Shown in pieces: positions 61,901-64,000 of a DNA stretch of 64,000 bases. The position numbers and the translations under genes were made by a program. The stretch spans positions 11,098,001 through 11,162,000 of the forward strand of contig CAJFCV020000003.1 in assembly GCA_904066235.2 (NCBI GenBank). Reading direction: 5' to 3'. The first letter of the stretch is position 1. The number at the start of each line of letters is the position of its first letter. The notes beneath the pieces were generated by a model. That model was not told where the DNA came from. It saw only the letters and a program-made list of their open reading frames with translations, and ran no database searches. Source of the DNA: Bursaphelenchus xylophilus (lineage: Eukaryota > Nematoda > Chromadorea > Rhabditida > Aphelenchoididae).

Positions 61901-63873
61901 TTGCAGCCGAACGAGAGGAACAGGGCGTTGCGGAACTTGCTGTTCAAGAAACAGTAAGTAATCGGGTTGGTGCAGGAGGAGAGGTAGGTCAGGACGGTGA
62001 TGAAAGTGTTCAGTTCGGAGTTCCAAACGTTGAGGCCTTGGAGCTGGAAGGGGGAAGGGTTAGAGGGCGAAATTATTGGGTTTAAAGGGGATAAATAGTA
62101 TGTTGTCTGATAGTAAAATGCTCCTTGTGCGATGCTCAGATCTTTATAAGATTTTACGCCTACGCTGGGCTTAGGCTATATATCAATTCTTTAAAATTTC
62201 ATTTTGCTCTATAGATGTGCAACTGAGATATTCAACAATCTCTGCGGATGGGAGAGTAGGCGAAACGCGGAGAGCGAACACAGGGAAAAAACTTTCTTGG
62301 CACTTGTCTCATGCAAAGATCTATGAGAATCTAAGGGTCTCCTGCAAAGCAGTATCTAACAATAAGCCTTTCAGAAATAATCCGGAATAAATATTCCTCG
62401 GTCTAGATATGAAACAATCTTTACCGGTGAGAGAGTAGGCGAAACGCGGAGAGCGATCATAGAGAAAAACACTTTCTGGTTATATCGTAGCCAGTTTCGT
62501 GCGGAAAAAAATGATTTTTCGTGGAAACATTAGCCTCTACAGTTGAAATAGACATGAAACTTCATGCACACCTGGCGTTGCACTTTGAGGAATTTCTTGA
62601 AAAATGGGGCTTTGAAAAAAAGGCCATCTTTCCAGATTAAACATTAATATTTTTCGGCTTTATCTATCTGAGAGCATTGCATACCTATCCCATGAAAAAA
62701 ACAAAACAAGCCTTTAAATGTCCTCTAAAACTCACCCCGAAAGCATCCTGCGCGTTCAAAAGAAGCCACCAAATGTAGGAAGGTGTCCAGCAGCAAAAGA
62801 AAATGATGACCACCACGATCAGCATCCGCACCAAGCGCTGCTTCACCAGCGCCGTGCGCCCACTGTGCGTGGAGCGCAACGATTGAGCGCCGTTCAAAAC
62901 GCTGGAGGTCTTACGACTGTCCGTGCTGACGTTCCCGTTCGCGCCATGAATACTGGCGGCCGTCCATCTAAAATTTACATATTATAATTTTGATGCTTTG
63001 CAAGAGCTTTTTTTGAGAGGTTTTTGGGGTAAAATGTGGGTAAATCGTTTCGAAGAGGAGCTGGTTAAAAGTCAATGGTCAAAGTTCTCAGTCTGTCGGG
63101 AAAATAATGAGCACAATGAACGCCAATCGCATCGTTGGCGTGAAAAGCAATTTAATTTGCCGCGACACAATTCATTTTCTCGGCGGCAATGCGATTTTGG
63201 TTGCGACAGAGTGCTCATTATTTTCCCGACAGACTGATATGCGATTATTCAAAAAACACATTTTGCACCGTGCCCGCCCAAAAAGTGAGTTTGCACAGTG
63301 CAATTGCGTTTTTTGCACCCGCCGCAAGCGATTCAGAATTATCGCAGCGACAAATCATGTCTTTGAAGTGCGACCGAATTTGGGGGCCGCGAGAGATTCC
63401 AAGGACTTTTTGCCGAGAGTGCTATCAGTCTGTCGGGAAAATAATGTGGATTTGTCGCACCTTGGAGTCATCCATTATGTGTTTTGCGACGTCTAGCCGC
63501 GGCAGGAGATTTGGCAAAATGTCTGCGATAAGGCGAGATATTTTGCTGCGACATTCCATATTATTTTCCCGACAGATTGATATTAGCCCTAAGGTAATGT
63601 AATCTAGATCTGTGCCATATTTCATCGAAATTTATGATCTGTTTCTGAAGACTCCCTTTTGGAGTTTTTTCGCAATAACCTAGCCATTTCTTGAGTCAGC
63701 AACTGCTTCCTTCACCTACCTGAACCGTTTGCTCTTGGCGGACCCGTTCGAACTCAAAATTCCCTTTATCGTTGGTTGCAGTGGAGTGGAAGGGGCGGTT
63801 GGCCCGTTCCCAACGCCATTGTTGTTTGAGCCCTTTGTCGGGGAGGTTTCATTGCGATTATTGTCTAGACCAT
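58966..63873 (-). CDS. Rhodopsin-family peptide GPCR, C-terminal half
   Basis: Five exons: 63873-63720, 62967-62736, 62043-61769, 60107-60014 and 59049-58966; phases 2, 0, 2 and 0 agree. The gene continues to the right of the window, so TM1-TM5 are missing. The first visible exon is a Gly/Asn/Thr-rich third intracellular loop. Exon 2 has the basic stretch VKQRLVRMLIVVVIIFFCCW leading into TM6 with CWTP, the toggle-switch motif. Exon 3 has TM7 ending TNPITYCFLNSKFRNAL, the NPxxY motif, followed by a basic helix 8. The cytoplasmic tail of about 150 residues is Ser/Thr-rich and ends VPKRESFC. This layout fits neuropeptide receptors of the class A family at neuronal membranes; the ligand cannot be inferred. 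Introns hold MITEs and a 120-bp tandem duplication. Confidence 0.88.
59103..59547. mobile_element. Family E element (receptor last intron)
   Basis: Full-length, starts AAGTACTCCAAGTGCGACGC, ends GTCGCACTTGGGGTACTTTC; begins 53 bp upstream (in gene sense) of the last exon's acceptor. Confidence 0.8.
59670..59823. mobile_element. MITE family A (receptor last intron)
   Basis: Left end CAGTCTGTCGGAAAATAACG, right end perfect. Confidence 0.8.
60165..60410. repeat. Tandem duplication of about 123 bp
   Basis: Two consecutive copies share GAATATTCAAATTTTTATAA, AAGTCATTTTTT, TTTCGGTTTTTTATTTT and TTTGAATTTTTGAATATTCC. Very AT-rich; adjacent to a receptor exon (60107). Confidence 0.8.
60685..60705. 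repeat. Short perfect hairpin
   Basis: CATCCTGC and GCAGGATG separated by GGAAA, in a GC-richer patch of a receptor intron. Confidence 0.5.
60907..61117. mobile_element. MITE family B (receptor intron)
   Basis: ACAGTGACGGACCTGATCCA to GGATCAGGTCCCCCCACTG; 211 bp, about 40 bp shorter than the others because the loop is deleted. A family-D left end precedes it at about 60800. Confidence 0.8.
61275..61505. mobile_element. Family H element, left half
   Basis: Matches 52995-53230 (ACGTGAAGGAAAGTCGGAGG, TTCCGGCGGAGGCGGCGCAG, TTTTGGAATACATATTTTTA). Confidence 0.65.
61528..61682. mobile_element. MITE family A (receptor intron)
   Basis: Left TTAGTCTGTCGGGGAAATAC, right TTTTTTCGACAGACTGA. Confidence 0.8.
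62105..62600. mobile_element. Family E element(s), degraded
   Basis: GTGCGATGCTCAGATCTTTA at the left; the block GAGAGTAGGCGAAACGCGGAGAGCG occurs twice (about 62250 and 62431, partial wording), so two copies or a duplication are involved. In the intron between TM6 and TM7 exons. Confidence 0.55.
63088..63237. mobile_element. MITE family A (receptor intron)
   Basis: Both ends perfect; small deletion after GAGCACAATG. Confidence 0.85.
63255..63420. mobile_element. Family G element, partial
   Basis: TTTGCACAGTGCAATTGCG and TTCCAAGGACTTTTTGCC match the element at 12490-12750 in reverse orientation. Confidence 0.55.
63424..63580. mobile_element. MITE family A2, reference copy
   Basis: Ends CAGTCTGTCGGGAAAATAAT and TTATTTTCCCGACAGATTGA; after that ATGTGGATTTGTCGCACC differs wholly from family A. 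Confidence 0.8.
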
Positions 63874-63953
63874 CTGAAATTTTAGGGTTCAAAAGGCGTC
63901 AGAAGTGCAATTTTTTCATAAATGATTTTTTTTACAATCTAAATTGGTGTAGT

Positions 63954-64000
63954 ATCAGACTGTCGGGAAAATAATGAGCACTCTGTCGCATGGAAAATCG
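63954..64000. mobile_element. MITE family A, cut by window end
   Basis: CAGACTGTCGGGAAAATAAT then GAGCACTCTGTCGCATGGAA; right part is outside the window. Confidence 0.7.

Noticed and set aside
341..64000. Regular repeats as a CRISPR array
   Set aside because: The repeated units are dispersed palindromic transposons in a eukaryotic genome, not direct repeats with regular spacers.

Overview
This is eukaryotic DNA, almost certainly from a free-living rhabditid nematode. Evidence: genes are split by introns with GTAAG/GTGAG donors and short TTTTCAG or TTTTTAG acceptors, several start codons sit directly after an acceptor-like TTTTTAG (possible trans-splice sites), intergenic DNA is AT-rich, and the families are typical of worms (patched-related protein, TWiK potassium channel, astacin with EGF-CUB-TSP1 modules, inactive-looking aspartyl protease). 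I cannot name the species. All gene models were spliced by hand from the sequence, checking that exon phases agree at each junction.

Layout, left to right. 2-1980 (+): C-terminal part of a patched-related (PTR) protein. 2160-2381 (+): small dsRBD-like ORF. 2430-4923 (-): two-TM coiled-coil protein. 7443-10921 (-): basic coiled-coil protein with a tRNA-Arg(ACG) in one intron on the opposite strand. 10922-16540: gene-free, palindromic and tandem repeats. 16541-24063 (-): complete two-pore-domain potassium channel whose 4.4-kb second intron holds a decayed mariner and a 1-kb foldback element. 24995-25588: inverted-repeat element with a tRNA-like core. 27233-28904 (+): nematode protein of unknown function. 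29744-38880 (-): ANKFN1/WIDE AWAKE-type protein (FN3 and RA-like domains, no ankyrin repeats in the window) carrying a 1.5-kb foldback transposon. 41116-42606 (+): aldo-keto reductase, closely followed by a multi-pass membrane protein (to 44219). 45544-47699 (-): pepsin-like protein lacking the catalytic motifs. 49986-57238 (+): secreted modular astacin metalloprotease. 58966-63873 (-): C-terminal half of a rhodopsin-family peptide GPCR, running off the right edge.

The genes are unrelated single-copy genes and not a pathway. The dominating feature is the density of short non-autonomous DNA transposons: about 28 copies of one 150-bp palindromic element, about 18 copies of a 450-bp inverted-repeat element, and several further families, lying almost entirely in introns and intergenic DNA, often nested. 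Three foldback elements and one mariner relic, all with TA target sites and TIRs beginning CAGGGTG or TATACTCC, show where some of these arise; an 8-bp-TSD, GC-rich hAT-like element sits in the astacin gene. I did not find a clearly new biological system; the most interesting items are the MITE family with two unrelated interiors, the tRNA-like foldback, the transposase-bearing foldbacks, the minisatellite nested inside a MITE, the GC-AG intron and the pseudoprotease.
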